Origin: Strigamia acuminata
Lineage: Eukaryota; Arthropoda; Chilopoda; Geophilomorpha; Linotaeniidae
Direction of reading: 5' to 3'
NCBI GenBank assembly: GCA_949358305.1
Contig: OX442315.1
Location: forward strand, 10,256,427-10,320,426
Length of the DNA: 64,000 bases
Part shown: piece by piece, positions 51,501-63,435 of the stretch
Numbering within the stretch: the stretch's first letter is position 1
Layout of the letters: each line of letters opens with the position of its first letter
Position numbers and translations under genes: made by a program
The notes under the pieces: model-generated
What the model saw: only the letters and a program-made list of their open reading frames with translations
Told to the model about the DNA's origin: nothing
Database searches by the model: none

Positions 51501-53599
51501 AAAAACTGTCGTTTAAAAGATATTGTAAAAGAGGGGTATTGGAAGTGATGCCATGTTTGGTCGCCAGGGGTCACTCAGATGACCCACTATGTAAATAGGT
51601 CAGGTTAATTTTGATGTGAAAAAGGGAAAATAGCGGATTAGCATGTTGGATTGAAGTCCTGAAGCCAGCAAGAACAGTTGTGCTCTGTGCTGACTCAGCT
51701 CTCCTCCCTATTCACCATTGTGACGCTTAGTGGTGAGATGTTGGATCCATGAGCGGTTGCATGGGCTGTACAAGGGAATACGGCAGAATAGTTATGTTTA
51801 ACCGGCGACGTCAATCGTGGGGATCCCTCCCTATGTGTGACGGGTTGCTTGCAAGTGTGGCTTGCCTTTGCGGCACTGCCAACATGCAGGTAGACGGGAG
51901 ACTCCATTCTCTCGACAACGATTAACGAAAAACGTCGTTAAAATGTCTTCGCGGTCCAGGTTTTGACCTTCCGCAGTCCGGATACGGACTGCGGTCCGCC
52001 TGTTTCCAACCGCTGCCCAACAACTCAACAATCTGTAGTCTTTGTGTGACTGGTATGGTCTTTGCCAGTGCAATCAGGGGACTGAAGACACTGGTTTGGG
52101 ACGCATACTCACGTAAATAACGAGAACTGTCGTTTTAGGTGCCACGAATTCACGCCGCACCGGCAACCGACCCGTCACACACTGGGCGTGAGCCCAATGG
52201 GTGACGTAGTCGGTTCGACTAAACATTCGTGTCGTACTCACCTACGACCCGCATATCCACTCATGGAGGCTGCGCTATGGAATCCGCCATAGCACTGAGT
52301 ATCAACGTGGTGAATGGTGAGGAGTACAGAGTCCAACGTGGGACACGTCCTGTCCATCTGATGAATACCTTCTCTTCCTCTGGAGCAATTCAACACACGT
52401 CCTTCTCAGTCCATGTCCAGTGCTACTCTCTCTCCTCTACACCACTCCTCTCCTCACCACACCACTCCATTCCCTCCTCCCCGGGCTGGGTCAATCCCCC
52501 ACAAAGGGGATGACCTTTGGGGCCGTATGGTGGTGTGTGGCAGTGCCGTAGGTCACTCAGGTAACCTAGCAGTCACACTTGTCTTCTTTCATGTGAGTAT
52601 GCGTCCCACCTTGTGGTAACCAGTCCCCAGGCTGCCATGGATAAGACCATTACCGGAGCTGTGAGTGTGGCGTTAATAAAATAAAATTCTGCGTAGTCAT
52701 GATACTATACCACTACAAATCGTAATATGATCTTATCTCTTTCGGTTGTTATTAAACTTAGATCAAGCTTGTTATACATAATGATCAGTTTTGCTTGGCA
52801 ATCAACGGGTATTTTTCCTTCTAATAATTCAGCAATCAGAAATTCCATGAAAACTAATTGTATGGTTTTTGTTTTAGAGTTTTCTAAATGATACTTACCG
52901 GTTGCTGCTTGCATTTTACTTCCTAGGGAATAGTTTATTTCATCAAGAACTACGTTGCTCTGAATATTGTCACAAATTCCTTTAGACCTCTGCAATGAAT
53001 TATTGTCAATATACAAGTTCAGGTTGTATTAAAACTCATTATAGGTTTACCTTGGTATAAGATATGCTTGTGTTTCTTATTAATGATCTAATGCTTCTCA
53101 AACTCCATACTGAACTCATGTTTCTTTTTTCATCTATGTAGAAAATTGGAATGGTTTTATCGCATATAACAGCTGTTTAGAAAAAAAATGACTTTAAAGG
53201 AATCACTTACGCTTAAAATTTTTTTTGGTAATATTTACCGTTCGGATATTCAGCTTTTATTGATTGAGACAGTAAGGTACTTTCCATAGTACCAAAACTA
53301 GTGATACCGATGTCTATTCCTGGAAAGTCCTCGTTTTCGTTGATAATGGCAGCAACTTTGACCGGAGATGAAGCATAGTATTTAATCCGGTCCCATGTCT
53401 GGTAGATGCACACTGACACGACCAACACGGTGATTAAATGCCAAATCACGGAATAAAAATGACGAAATTTGCTGTTGCGGATTTGAGGAAATCGAGGGAG
53501 TAAATGGGGAACTTCGAAGTCCATTTCTAAATATTCCGAGATCATTTTCTTCATTTTTCGCACATATTGGCGATGTCTGATTCCAGCAGGTACCATCAT
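48536..53599 (-). CDS. DEG/ENaC channel gene C with two tandem channel domains (11 coding exons)
   Basis: Exons: 53599-53239, 53172-53051, 52989-52711, 50938-50852, 50781-50669, 50537-49736, 49656-49560, 49481-49420, 49350-49255, 49086-48983, 48914-48536; about 833 residues with no frame break. Domain 1: TM1 about 47-67 (SVIWHLITVLVVSVCIYQ), ectodomain with several Cys pairs, TM2 about 401-427 with GLYIGVS. Linker about 428-478, Lys/Arg-rich. Domain 2: TM1 about 479-500, ectodomain, TM2 about 795-818 with GIFLGLS. Exon 6 alone holds TM2 of domain 1, the linker and TM1 of domain 2. The introns after exon 5 and exon 10 both lie in phase 2 at the Cys just before LP(Y/F). The start is uncertain: adjacent ATGs at 53599 and 53596, and the frame is open a little upstream to a possible acceptor at about 53656. 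It is the closest intact relative of pseudogenes I and III. A membrane cation channel by family; stimulus unknown. Confidence 0.85.
50957..51053. repeat. 8-bp tandem repeat ATTAAAAA
   Basis: About twelve near-perfect copies of ATTAAAAA in intron 3 of gene C. Confidence 0.95.
51054..52705 (-). other. intron 3 of gene C (part), built of repeats R1 and R2
   Basis: Bases 51103-51600 contain R2 pieces inverted relative to 28160-28870, and a 10-base G run near 51475. Bases 51735-52110 are an R1 copy (CCATGAGCGGTTGCATGGG, TACGGCAGAAT, TCTCGACAACGATTA). Bases 52580-52680 are a second R1 tail in opposite orientation (GTGAGTATGCGTCCCACCTT). The short frames across it are not genes. Confidence 0.6.
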
Positions 53600-53639
53600 G
53601 GCGTATGCAATATTTCCGACGTGCAAGTATTTCTTACTC

Positions 53640-54342
53640 CTGGGTTTGTCGCTTCCAAGTTGTATCTAAAGTGTAAACACTTTTTACGAGCTGTTAAAAG
53701 AAAAATTTTTTCAAACTGCATCGTCTTGGTAACAATTTATGAGTCTGAAATTTTAACAGCGTTTCCAGTTAATTTTATCTCTTTATTAACAACGGAAGTA
53801 GTTAAAAATATGCGAAAACATGTGGTTCGTGCATTGTACCTACGGTATTGAATTTTTGTTTTAAAAATGTTTACGGTAATATTGGTTACGAAGTCTGCCT
53901 CAATGGCATCGTTGCTTGCGTCTGAGGTAGATTCGAGCCGACGAATAACCTGGAACAAGCTCCTACAAATAACTAAAATATTAAAATGTTTAAGTAATTA
54001 ATTGATTTGTGAGACGTGGTTGAACATCTCATGGCGTGGTCAGGGAAGGTCCACAAAATGTTGGACATTCAGGCATGAAAGGCTGGGGAGCAAGTTCGTC
54101 ATTGAAACATTATGAAAACAAATAGTTTTAGCCCAAAATCGACGTTTTAGCCCAAAAATCTACATTTTTGGCCAATATGATGTTGCAATGACAAGTATAA
54201 AAAGTCTATTTTTAGGCTAAAACATCTACTTTTGGGTCAAAAACGTAGATTTTATTGCGAAACAGCCAATTTTCCGTGCTAAAACAGCCGATTTTCGTGC
54301 AGAAACAGCTGATTTTCATGAAAAAATGTCTGATTATCGTGT
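53640..54342. repeat. upstream region of gene C with degenerate A/T repeats
   Basis: Contains the presumed promoter of gene C; no clear TATA. Bases 54120-54340 are a loose tandem array of units like TTTAGCCCAAAA and AACAGCCGATTTTCGTGC. No gene seen. Confidence 0.5.
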
Positions 54343-54346
54343 AAAC

Positions 54347-55245
54347 TGCGGCGATCCAAGTTTTCTATTTAATATTCGGGAGGAATAACTAAATAATCAC
54401 CGTAGAGATCTCGTATAGGGCTTCTACTCACAAATCAGCGGCCAAGGTTGTCTAGGGGAAATGATTTTACACACACATAATGAACTAAAAAAGTACGGAG
54501 TAATTGTTTTAATTGTTCTCTAAAATTACAATGAATAAAATAATGTCGGCAAAATGTCTTCTTAAAAATACACACTCACGATTGTTGGCTCCAAGATGGC
54601 GTCGCGTGAGCGCAGTTTTTGGCAGAGCAAGCTAAATGCCAAAATCTTCCTCAAACACATAGTAATGACTTCTGTGGAGCAAGCTCAACACAGAAGTCTT
54701 CTTCAATTGACAGAGCAAGCTGAATGTGAATTCACACAGCAAGCTCAACGTGAATCCACACAGCAAAGAATGGCTTTGATCACACTTAGTAATCACAGCA
54801 GTGGTGTTATCCTGTAAAGGCAGTTACAGGCCAGCAGTGAGTCCCAATTCTTCCAAGCTTATCACAGATCGCCCTTTGCAAATTGGCATAAGACACAGTT
54901 GTGAATTGGTTGGAAACAGAATCAAGAGTGATCAGAGTGTGCCAAAATAATTTGGCTCACCCTGAATCCTGCTCAGAAAAGCTGCGCAGACAACCAAGAT
55001 ATAAAGATCAAACACAACCGCTCATGGGTCGTGTGCAAAACGTCTGTCAGGAGAGGGAGCCTCCACTCCCAATTTGCACCCAGCTGCAACATCAAAAGAT
55101 GCGCCCTGCAGCGTGATTGGTTGAGTTTGTTGCTAAGTTAAAACTTAGCTCACAATATTACTTTGTTCAAATACTATTGTACTTTATCCTTTAAATAATT
55201 GGAAATATGGTGAGCTCTTAAATAAATACATTTGAGGTCACCACA
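54347..55245. mobile_element. solo LTR (899 bp) with AAAC target duplication
   Basis: TGCGGCGATC...GGTCACCACA, flanked by AAAC at 54343-54346 and 55246-55249. The end GGTCACCACA and an internal CAAGATGGCGTC are shared with the other LTR families here. No internal region, so a solo LTR left by recombination. Confidence 0.65.
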
Positions 55246-55249
55246 AAAC

Positions 55250-57030
55250 TTTGTCCATTTTCTAAACGACGCAATGACGAACTTTTGTTAAAGCCTGTAC
55301 CCACCGTTGGCCATTATAAAAGTTAGACACCTGGACAATACTAAAATCAATGGTTCTTGACCATAAAGTTATTTTCAACCGGAACGCCGTTCCGCTTAAA
55401 ATTCTTTTATCAGAACGGCATTCCGGTGCGTTCAGATTAATTTCATCCCTGTAGAAACCTCTTACGATGGAATACAACACTAAGAAAACACAGTTTAGAA
55501 TCATGGCGTCATTCGTAAACTCTGCCATTGGAGTACCTAGAATCCGCCTGAAATAGTTTTCCCATCATTGGAAAATTTTCTGTCGGAAGTCGTCTATATC
55601 CCCTCCATTTAGCGGCGTGGATTTCAATGAATGGTATGATAATTAATTTAATGGCATTAAATTTTCATTTTAGATCCCAGACAGCTATAATTTTGATAAT
55701 AATCCACAATTGAAACTTGATCTTTCTTTTGAGTGAAAAACAAAAATCAATTTCCAAGAAAGCAATTTTTTTTTATCTGTACGAAGAAACCGTAATAAAC
55801 AAAAAAAAATCCAATTTCAATTGTATCTATTATTGATTCACTATTGCCAGAACGACAAAGCATGTTTGTACGAAGCAAACATTGGACTGATACCACAGCA
55901 TGTGGTGACCCTGATTTTATTCCGCCTAAAATCATCGTCACCACTTAAATAATTATTTATTTAATTGTTTAATGTGGCACATGCCAAAAGTGTGACTTGA
56001 GAACGGAAATCCCTCAGGCACACTTTACCCTCTTTGAGCTAGGGCGTTACATCAGAGTGATGATTGTGGCGTAATACATCCTGTATTGCACCTAAATGAA
56101 CACTCTACGCACATTTTGACCAGAGAGTGCATAAAAGCCCCAAATTTTGGCGCTTTTACTCACTCTCGACCACATCACCAACAAGAACACAACGTCACTG
56201 CTTTGAATAGGACAAACCCTGAAACTTCAAGTATTGATAGTGTTAGTTTGGTGAGTTGAGATTCATTTTGCTGTTTCCACTGTATTATCGGTGGAACCAG
56301 CTCCATTTGCGCCTTGTGTGTGACCGGCATCGTCGGTTACACGCACTTACACGAATCTCGGGTAACGCCCGAGAAAACCGCTCACTGTCGGTTGCTGCGA
56401 GTCCCCTCGACTTGATCCGAGACTCACTGTCGCTGATGCAGCATCCCTGCTTGTTCGTGAACCACCGTGAACAACTGTAGACCACCGCGAGCTTCCTCCG
56501 AGTCTACAGTTTACACCATCGTACGAGCGGCAAAATTTGTCCCGGCAAGTTCGTTTGTTACGCGTTTGTTACGCGCCAAAATAAAACCTTTGTTCAACGA
56601 GAGCATTGTCGCTTTCGTTATATTTTCCTTTCTGTCCCTTTCCTTCGTAAATTACTAGTCGAAATTATTATTATCATTTTAATCATTGTAAATTCCATGA
56701 ATAAAGTTTCTTTGTATTTTATTCAATTCAACTGTAGTTTTCATTTCATAAAATTACCCCTAGACACCATTTTACAGGCATCAGAGTTTAAGTCCTATAA
56801 ACGGCATCTCAATTGCGCGTTACTTGGCAATAAGGTAAGTATTTTGTCAAGTAAATACCCGGATCGCAACAAGCACTACGAAGCTGTAGCAGTCTCGGCC
56901 TTCTATTTACACTATTCGTGTCAAACGGTCTTTCATTGTTAATTTTAATATTTAAACACAACATGCAAGCAAAAAAACACCAGTAAGAATAATTAATCAT
57001 TCTTGCACATCGAAAAAATTGCAAACACGA
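55250..57030. other. stretch with a retroelement-like transcription unit, class unknown
   Basis: 55250-55960 shows no gene. From about 56120 there is a TATA-like GCATAAAAGCCCC, a GC-richer 500-base stretch with short frames (74 and 63 codons, not convincing), and an AATAAAG signal at 56700. The layout resembles an LTR or a short non-coding transcript unit, but I could not find matching ends or a target duplication. Confidence 0.35.
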
Positions 57031-58916
57031 TGGTGCCTGGAATCAGACACAGCATGTACGGTATGTGCGAAAATTGAAAGAAATGGTGAATGTTTATATG
57101 CAAATGACTTGGAAGTACCCCATTTATTTCATCGATTCCCTCAAATTTTCAACAACTAATTTCGTCATTTTTATTCCGTGATTTGGAATTTAATTACTGC
57201 GTTAGTCGTGTCAGTGTGCATCTACAAGACATTTGACCGGATCAAATACTACGTCTCCTCACCGGTCAAACTTTCCGCCGTCATAGACGAAAACGAGGAC
57301 TTTCCAGGAATAGATATCGGTATCAGTAGTTTTGGTACAATGGAAAGTACCTTACTGTCTCAATCAATAAAAGCTGCATATCCTGTCGTGCTCTTCTCTC
57401 TCTCTCGCTAATACGTGGTATGAGTCACTTACAATCTCACAATACCGCTTTGCTCAAGCGGTTACCCAAAAGAATGTACACGGCAAACAATATAAAAGGT
57501 AAATATAATAAATGTATTTATTATACGGGAATGTACAGGTAAAAGGGAATAAAATATGTAAGGGAATAAAAAGGTAAAAGGTAAGGTGTGTGAAGTCGGC
57601 GGGAAACTGGTCGAGGTCGTCCTTTGTTGCTCTGAATCCAAGATGGCGTCCGCGTGGCAACGTGGTGTCGTCTTGGGCCGGCGTGGCAATATATGGCGTC
57701 CTCGTCTCACGTTCCTGGTCGGTCCTTCAGGCTCACGCTGGTCGGCCGCGAGTGAATGCCTAAAAGGTCTTACTTCGGCTGTTGTCTAGGTTTAGGGTTT
57801 TGTTTAGGTGTCCGGCGATCACACAGCGGCGGACGCTTGGTGGTTCCCGGCGATACACACAGCGGCGGGAACGCTCGTCGTGGTTACTGCAGTTTAGGCT
57901 TGTGCGACCGTTTGTCTGCACAACTCGCTAAACTGGAGTAGGTTTACTATTTCTAGCTGGCTTGCTAAAATAGTGTGGTAATCTTATTTCGCAGGTTACT
58001 CTGCGGAGGTTAACACTAATCAAACGTACTCACGGCAATTTGAATCCTTTGTCCCTGGTCACTCCTAGTTCTTTGACTTAGGCCTGATCGGTAGGACGAT
58101 AGATTTTGCGTGTGTTTCTTGCTTGATGTTTGTGTTGGTTCTGCCCGCTCAGTGCAAGGCACATTCCTTTGCACAAAGCGGGGGTGACAGGTGACTAAAG
58201 CCACCCAATGGTGGAAAAGACGAATCTCCCCCACTCCCCCAGGGCAGACGCCCGTCCATTGACTAGATGTCAATGCTCTGAGGGAAAGGAGGCGCGCGTA
58301 CGACTCCCCCTTCTCTACCCGTAAGTAGGCCACGAGAGAAACTCTTCGTGCCCCACCCCAGTCGGGTCACCACAATCCGAACGGTAAATATTACCAAAAC
58401 AATTTTAAGCGTAGCGATTCCTCTAAGGTTATTTTTTTCTAAACAGCTGTTAAATGCAATAAAGCCATTCCAACGTTCTACATGGATGAAAAAAGAGACA
58501 GTGTGGAGTTTGAGAAGCATTAGATCATTAATAAGAAACACAAGCATATCTTACACCAAGGTAAACCTATATTGAGTTTTAACACAATAATTCATTGCAG
58601 GGGTCTAAAAGAATTTGTGACAATATTCAGAGCAACGTACTTCTGGAAGAAATAAACTATACTCTAGGAAGTAAAATGCAAGCAACAACCAGTACGTACC
58701 AATTTGAAAATTCTAAAACAAAAACCATACAAATAATTTTCATGAAATTTCTGATTGCTGAATTATTAGAGGGAAAAAATACCGGTTGATTGTCAAGCAA
58801 AACTGATCATTATGTGTAACAAGCTTGATCTAAGTTTAATAACAAACGAAAATGATAAGATGGTTTTAGGATTTGTAGTGGTATGGTATCATGATTATTC
58901 AGAATTTTATTTCATT
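57031..58916 (+). pseudogene. DEG/ENaC pseudogene III (exons 1-3, inverted copy of gene C)
   Basis: Plus-strand, diverged copy of the 5' part of gene C. Exon 1 starts near 57031 with a frame-broken N-terminus. It reads clearly over TM1 (SVIWNLITALVVSVCIYK) and the following ectodomain to 57383, where a solo LTR interrupts it. The last exon bases GAACG and the donor GTAAATATT come behind the LTR at 58379. Exon 2 (about 58447-58560) has a small deletion that shifts the frame, exon 3 starts at about 58603. A second solo LTR (58921) follows. The rest of the gene is absent. Confidence 0.85.
57384..58374. mobile_element. solo LTR (991 bp), family 3, with ATCC target duplication
   Basis: TGTCGTGCTC...GGTCACCACA between ATCC copies 57380-57383 and 58375-58378, inside exon 1 of pseudogene III. 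It contains ATATAAAAGG at about 57489 and CAAGATGGCGTC at 57639-57650. The LTR start at 63436 is the same family. Confidence 0.85.
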
Positions 58917-58920
58917 AAAG

Positions 58921-59687
58921 TGTCGCGTCCTACTTCGTATAGGTTTAAATACTACTTAAGTATGCTAACATGGTTTACTTTACCTGTGATCAATTAGTTA
59001 TACCCAAAAGAATACGCAATGTATGTAAATGAATGTATATCTATTCAAATGGCTTTACGCCTTACAATACAATGAATATACATTAACTAGAGTCGACTTG
59101 ACTGAGTCAAACAAAGGTTTCTTCAAGATGACGTCCTGAGTTCCACGTGGTTGCTGGAACAATGGTGTCGTCTTGAATACTCGGTTATTCGTCACTGATT
59201 CGTCTAACAGACGTGATGGATTGCTCGGTGAGTCTTCTATCCGTGCCTATTGTCTAGGGGTGTATGTTTTAGCGTCGCGGAGGCATCGAGTCGGAATGCG
59301 AGATTCTGTACGATACACTCGGACACTTTGGTGATTTCACAAAGGCTATTTGCTTGCTTTCTCGGGAATAGCTCTCTTGTAAATTCGTGATAGTTTCAGT
59401 TGCACTTTACTCAGTGGTCCTTGATCAATCCTAACTTATATTTGAAGTTGGCCTGACGGTGAGGTATCTGCTGTGTTTCTTGGTGTCGTTTGTGTAAGTT
59501 TTTATGCAGTGGGGTGAGGGGACGACGACTACCAATAGGGATTGTCCACTCATCGCCTCACTCCGCTCGGGGCATACACCTGCTCAGGGGGGAGGTGGAG
59601 CCAACACGAGGGAAACGACCTGTTTACTTTGGTGACTCAGAGGGGAAACATCTGCTCGGGGGACGTTTATCCAACTGGGTCACCACA
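58921..59687 (-). mobile_element. solo LTR (767 bp) of the element 1 family, with AAAG target duplication
   Basis: TGTCGCGTCCTACTTCGTAT...CACCACA, diverged from the element 1 LTR. AAAG at 58917-58920 and 59688-59691. The YY1-like motif reads CAAGATGACGTC (59124-59135), one base changed. Confidence 0.88.
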
Positions 59688-59691
59688 AAAG

Positions 59692-60065
59692 CCACGTTCA
59701 CAGCTTCCAAGTGATGGTAATGGTCTAATCCATGACAGCCTGGGGACCGGTTACCACAGGATGGGACACATACTCATGTGAAATAAAACAATTACTCCAG
59801 ATTGTTGGGTTGTTGGCCTTTAATTGTTGTTTAGGGGTTTGAGTCTCCCATCTACCCGCACGTTGGTAGTGACGCAGGTCACCCGCAACTGGCTAAGCGG
59901 TCACATCCACAACTTTATCTAAATAAATAAAACTAACATTCTTCATCTCACATAGTTTTACAATGCGGCAGAGTAGGGACTGTGCCCCTTTGAAATTGCC
60001 AGTCATTTTTCTATTTCTGTTTCTGGAAACCATCTCTTATTAATTTCTATATTAACCTAATTAAC
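59692..60065 (+). repeat. continuation of the inverted gene C duplicate (R1 tail and further intron 3 sequence)
   Basis: 59693-59790 matches 52590-52680 in reverse, and about 59930-60065 matches 51230-51350 in reverse. So this is intron 3 of the duplicated gene with a deletion in between. Confidence 0.65.
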
Positions 60066-62210
60066 CACTGAGGACTGCCCCGAGGGGAGTGAGGTGGCCG
60101 ATGGCAAGCCCCTATTGGCTGTGCCTGACCCCTCACACTGACCTATAAAAGGTGGAGTTTCCTGCCTAAAGTCAGAACTAACACAAACGACACCAAGAAC
60201 GACACCTCACCGTCAGGCCAACTTCAAGTACAAGTTAGGATTGATCGAGGATCGCTGAGTAAAGTGCAACTGTAACTCTCACAAATTTACCTGAGAGCTA
60301 TTCCCGCGAAAGCAAGAGAATAACTCTTCTGAATTCACACCGAATAATCGCCCGTCGATTATTCCGCCACCGAAGTGTCCGAGCGCCCTGTAAGAAACTC
60401 CCTGTTTCTGGTCAGATCCTTGAGACGCTAAAAGTAACCCCTAGACAACAGGCACGGATAGAAGACTCAACCGAGCATTCCACGGCGTCCGTGAACGACA
60501 AATCCGTGACGAATTAACGACAACTCGAGACGCCACCATTGTTCTGCCGACCACGCGGAACTTAGGACGCCATCTTGAGAAATCCTTTGTTCGACTCTGA
60601 CCAAGTCGACTCTAGAATTGTACTGAGTGTATTTAAGGCATAACGCCACTTGAATAAAATCATTTGTTCATTTACATACATTTAGTATTCATTTGGGTAT
60701 TTGCATAATAGACCACAGGTAAAGTATCACATGTTAGCACACCTTAAGTACTATTTAAACCTATAGGAAGTAGGACGCGACACGTGGGGACCTGTCCGGA
60801 ATTTAGAAATAAATCTCACTGAACTTGTGATCTCTCTCTTGATAAGATAACCCAAATCTGCAAATTACCCAAAGAAATGTCAGACAAAGACGAACAATCC
60901 GTGTCTGATACCGAGCAACCTATGCCGGAAAAGGGGAAGAGGACCTCCGATTACCATCTAAGGTCGGGCGGCCCAGTTCCCAAAATGTCCGCTAAGGCGA
61001 AAGCCCGAGCGAACAAACGAAAAGCGAAAGCGCAGAAAGAGGAGCACGCTGCATCCAAGGTGAGCCAGAGCGAGAGCGGAGTTTCTCAAATATGCAAACC
61101 TTCGAAGATACCGATACAGAAGTTCTAGAAAATCGAGAAGAAATTCGCGATAAATCAACTGAACGAGTAACGATATTAATAGCCGAGGAGACAAGCAAAA
61201 CTCCAAAGCAAACGAACACGGTTGGCACAAACCCATCGACACCGGCGGACCAAACGTCCACCCCCATCGACCAAACTCCGGTGCGAAACACGAACGGAAC
61301 CCCGATTAACTCCCGAGTTACGGCGAGATCTGTCTCTGTTTCCCCCGAAGTAGCTCACCTAATACGGTTAGGACAACAAGCTGCCTGATTGAAAGCCGTA
61401 GTGGACATTCCGCTAAGAACTTCAGTCTGGGACTCGATCACGCTACTCACTGAGGCCATTTGCGCGGCACAAGCCCCGACACCGGTCGCAAGACCAGCGG
61501 TGGAGACGCCCATGCCGCAAGAAACGCCAAGTGACTTAGGCAATTTTGTACCTACCCCCATAAAGCCCTTCACGAGTCTAGAGAAAAGGCCCGAGAAGAA
61601 GCAAGACAGAAGACGATAAATCGCCAGAGTAAGCGCAGAAAGAAGAGAACTCTGGAAAGAAGAAGAAAGACTACAGCGTGAAAAAAGGACAGCCGAGCGA
61701 ACGGAAAAAATGATACAAAAAATGAGAGAAGACCAGGAAGCCAAAATAAGGCAAGAATGGAACGCCACCGTAGAAGGGAGACATGGAGAAGCCCAAGACT
61801 ACGAAGATCAATTCCGAGCTCTCTTAGCCCAGCAAAAAGCAGAAAAGCTGCAGAAATTGCGAGAAGAAGGCCAACTGCAACATCAGAAATGAGAAGAACA
61901 GTACCACGAAAGAATGAAAGCAAAAAAGGCCAGAAGAGAAAAGGAACAATTACTACGAGAACAGGAAGAATGGAAGCAAGAAAGATGGAGCGAAGAATAT
62001 CAGGCTAAAAAACAAGCCATAATCGACAAACAAAAAAGATGGGAAGCCGAAAACTGGGAGAAAGAAACTGAGAAATTCCAAAGCTAGTATGATCAAGATG
62101 TTTCGGAAAAGAATAAGAAGAAGGAAAACGTGAAAAAGGAGCAAGAGCCCCCCAGTGGTTCTGACACCGAAACCGGGAAAGACAAATTAAAGCCGATAAA
62201 AACGGCAAAT
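60066..62210 (+). mobile_element. truncated relative of element 1 (partial 5' LTR plus degenerate gag)
   Basis: Starts inside the LTR (GCCCCGAGGGGAGTGAGG), passes a TATA box CTATAAAAGG near 60141, and the LTR ends at GACGCGACA 60782. The primer site GTGGGGACCTGTCCGGAATT follows. Gag-like sequence begins at ATG 60877 (MSDKDEQSVSDTEQPMPEKG, close to element 1) but is broken by stops and frame shifts. It ends abruptly at 62210 against the duplicated gene B 5' region. Pol, third gene and 3' LTR are absent. Confidence 0.85.
60877..62200 (+). pseudogene. degenerate gag of the truncated element
   Basis: Frame fragments 60877-61128, 61092-61388, 61389-61619 and 61710-61892 cover the N-terminal and coiled-coil part of the element 1 gag, with several stops and shifts. 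Capsid and zinc knuckle are absent. Confidence 0.8.
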
Positions 62211-63435
62211 AATGAAAATGTGTTTCAACTCAAAACAAATAATCGCCAATGACTTACCAATGGTTGCGACGGCTAGAAGGACATGCAAGAAACTAAGCAC
62301 ACTTTTGATTTGCTTCTTCCTTTATCTATTTGTTTTATTGACTTATTTCCTCGTTACGAGCGTTGCGATTAATATTTGATCATGTATGCTCATAATGTAC
62401 TTGACTTGTGACATTCAAAAGCAAGCACGCAAGTATATCGGAAAGATTTCAATGTGCAGTAACCCATTGAAGCAAACCTTCCATTTTTCTTCATTCCTTT
62501 GACATCAATACGGGAGTGATTTAATATAAATCTCGTGCTTGTGGAATTGCTAATTAATTATTTAAGTCAAGCTGTTTTAGAGTTTCGACATTGAAACACG
62601 GTCAAAAACCAGATTCAATATATTCTATCCTGGTGTGATGGAGAAATTTTATTGGCACCAGAGCCACCTGTCGTCACTCGTTTCAACTTATTTCAAAGTT
62701 ATTACGCCATCTGAAAAAATGACGGCCCTGAGTCAAGCACGCCGTCTCAAGTTCCAAACCGTGCCTAGAAACGGACCAAGGGAGCATCAAATTGGTCTGA
62801 AACCGGTAGCAAACTATTTCTTGGCTAAAATTACTCTAGCAAAGTATGCAAACCGATTTTTGGACACAAAAATAACGGCAAAAACTGATCCAAGGACGCG
62901 CATTGACGGTTAACACTTCCTCACCAACATCAGCTAAATCTTACAAAAAATTATGCCAACGGTTAGAAATCCTTGAGAAATAATGATTAAAAAAATGTAA
63001 TTATTTTTCAATTGTACTTTCAGGGTGAAATAGCGATGTAACATGGACTTGGACCAGCAGTACAGCGATACACATTCTGGACAGGCAAACAATAGATGAG
63101 TAACCATTTTATTTAGACGTCATCAAAATGGATTCATTATGCTTTATAAGTTACATAAATCTGCAGGAGGTATCGTACTTAACAAAATAAAATGAAGATA
63201 CATCTATTGTACAATCTTATATTGCTCTTGACTAAATTAAGGTATTTGTGAAAGTGGTTTTATAATGAACTACATCATAATCAGAAAACTCTTTTTACAA
63301 CTCAGTTTTACATGCATCTGTCTTATAACAATCTAGTCTACTTATTCAGAGGCCACGATTGTTCTAGAGCGAAAGTCAAGTAAAAAGAGCACGCACAGTT
63401 GAATTAAATATAAAAATTAATACTCTTATTAAGGT
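62211..63435 (-). repeat. segmental duplicate of the gene B 5' region, without element 0
   Basis: 62211-63128 matches 5926-6837 and 63129-63435 continues with 11575-11883, same orientation. It contains the copy of the 5'UTR donor (GTAAGTC) and the presumed promoter. The left breakpoint lies inside the 5'UTR intron, so no channel-coding sequence is attached here. Confidence 0.88.

Noticed and set aside
52905-52920. Tiny intron GTAAGTATCATTTAG in gene C exon 3
   Set aside because: At 15 bases it is too short to splice, and pseudogenes I and III read the same stretch as protein; exon 3 is continuous.
55966-56777. Solo LTR from TGTGGCACAT to CCATTTTACA
   Set aside because: TATA-like and polyadenylation-like signals are present, but no matching 4-bp flanks and no second copy in the window.
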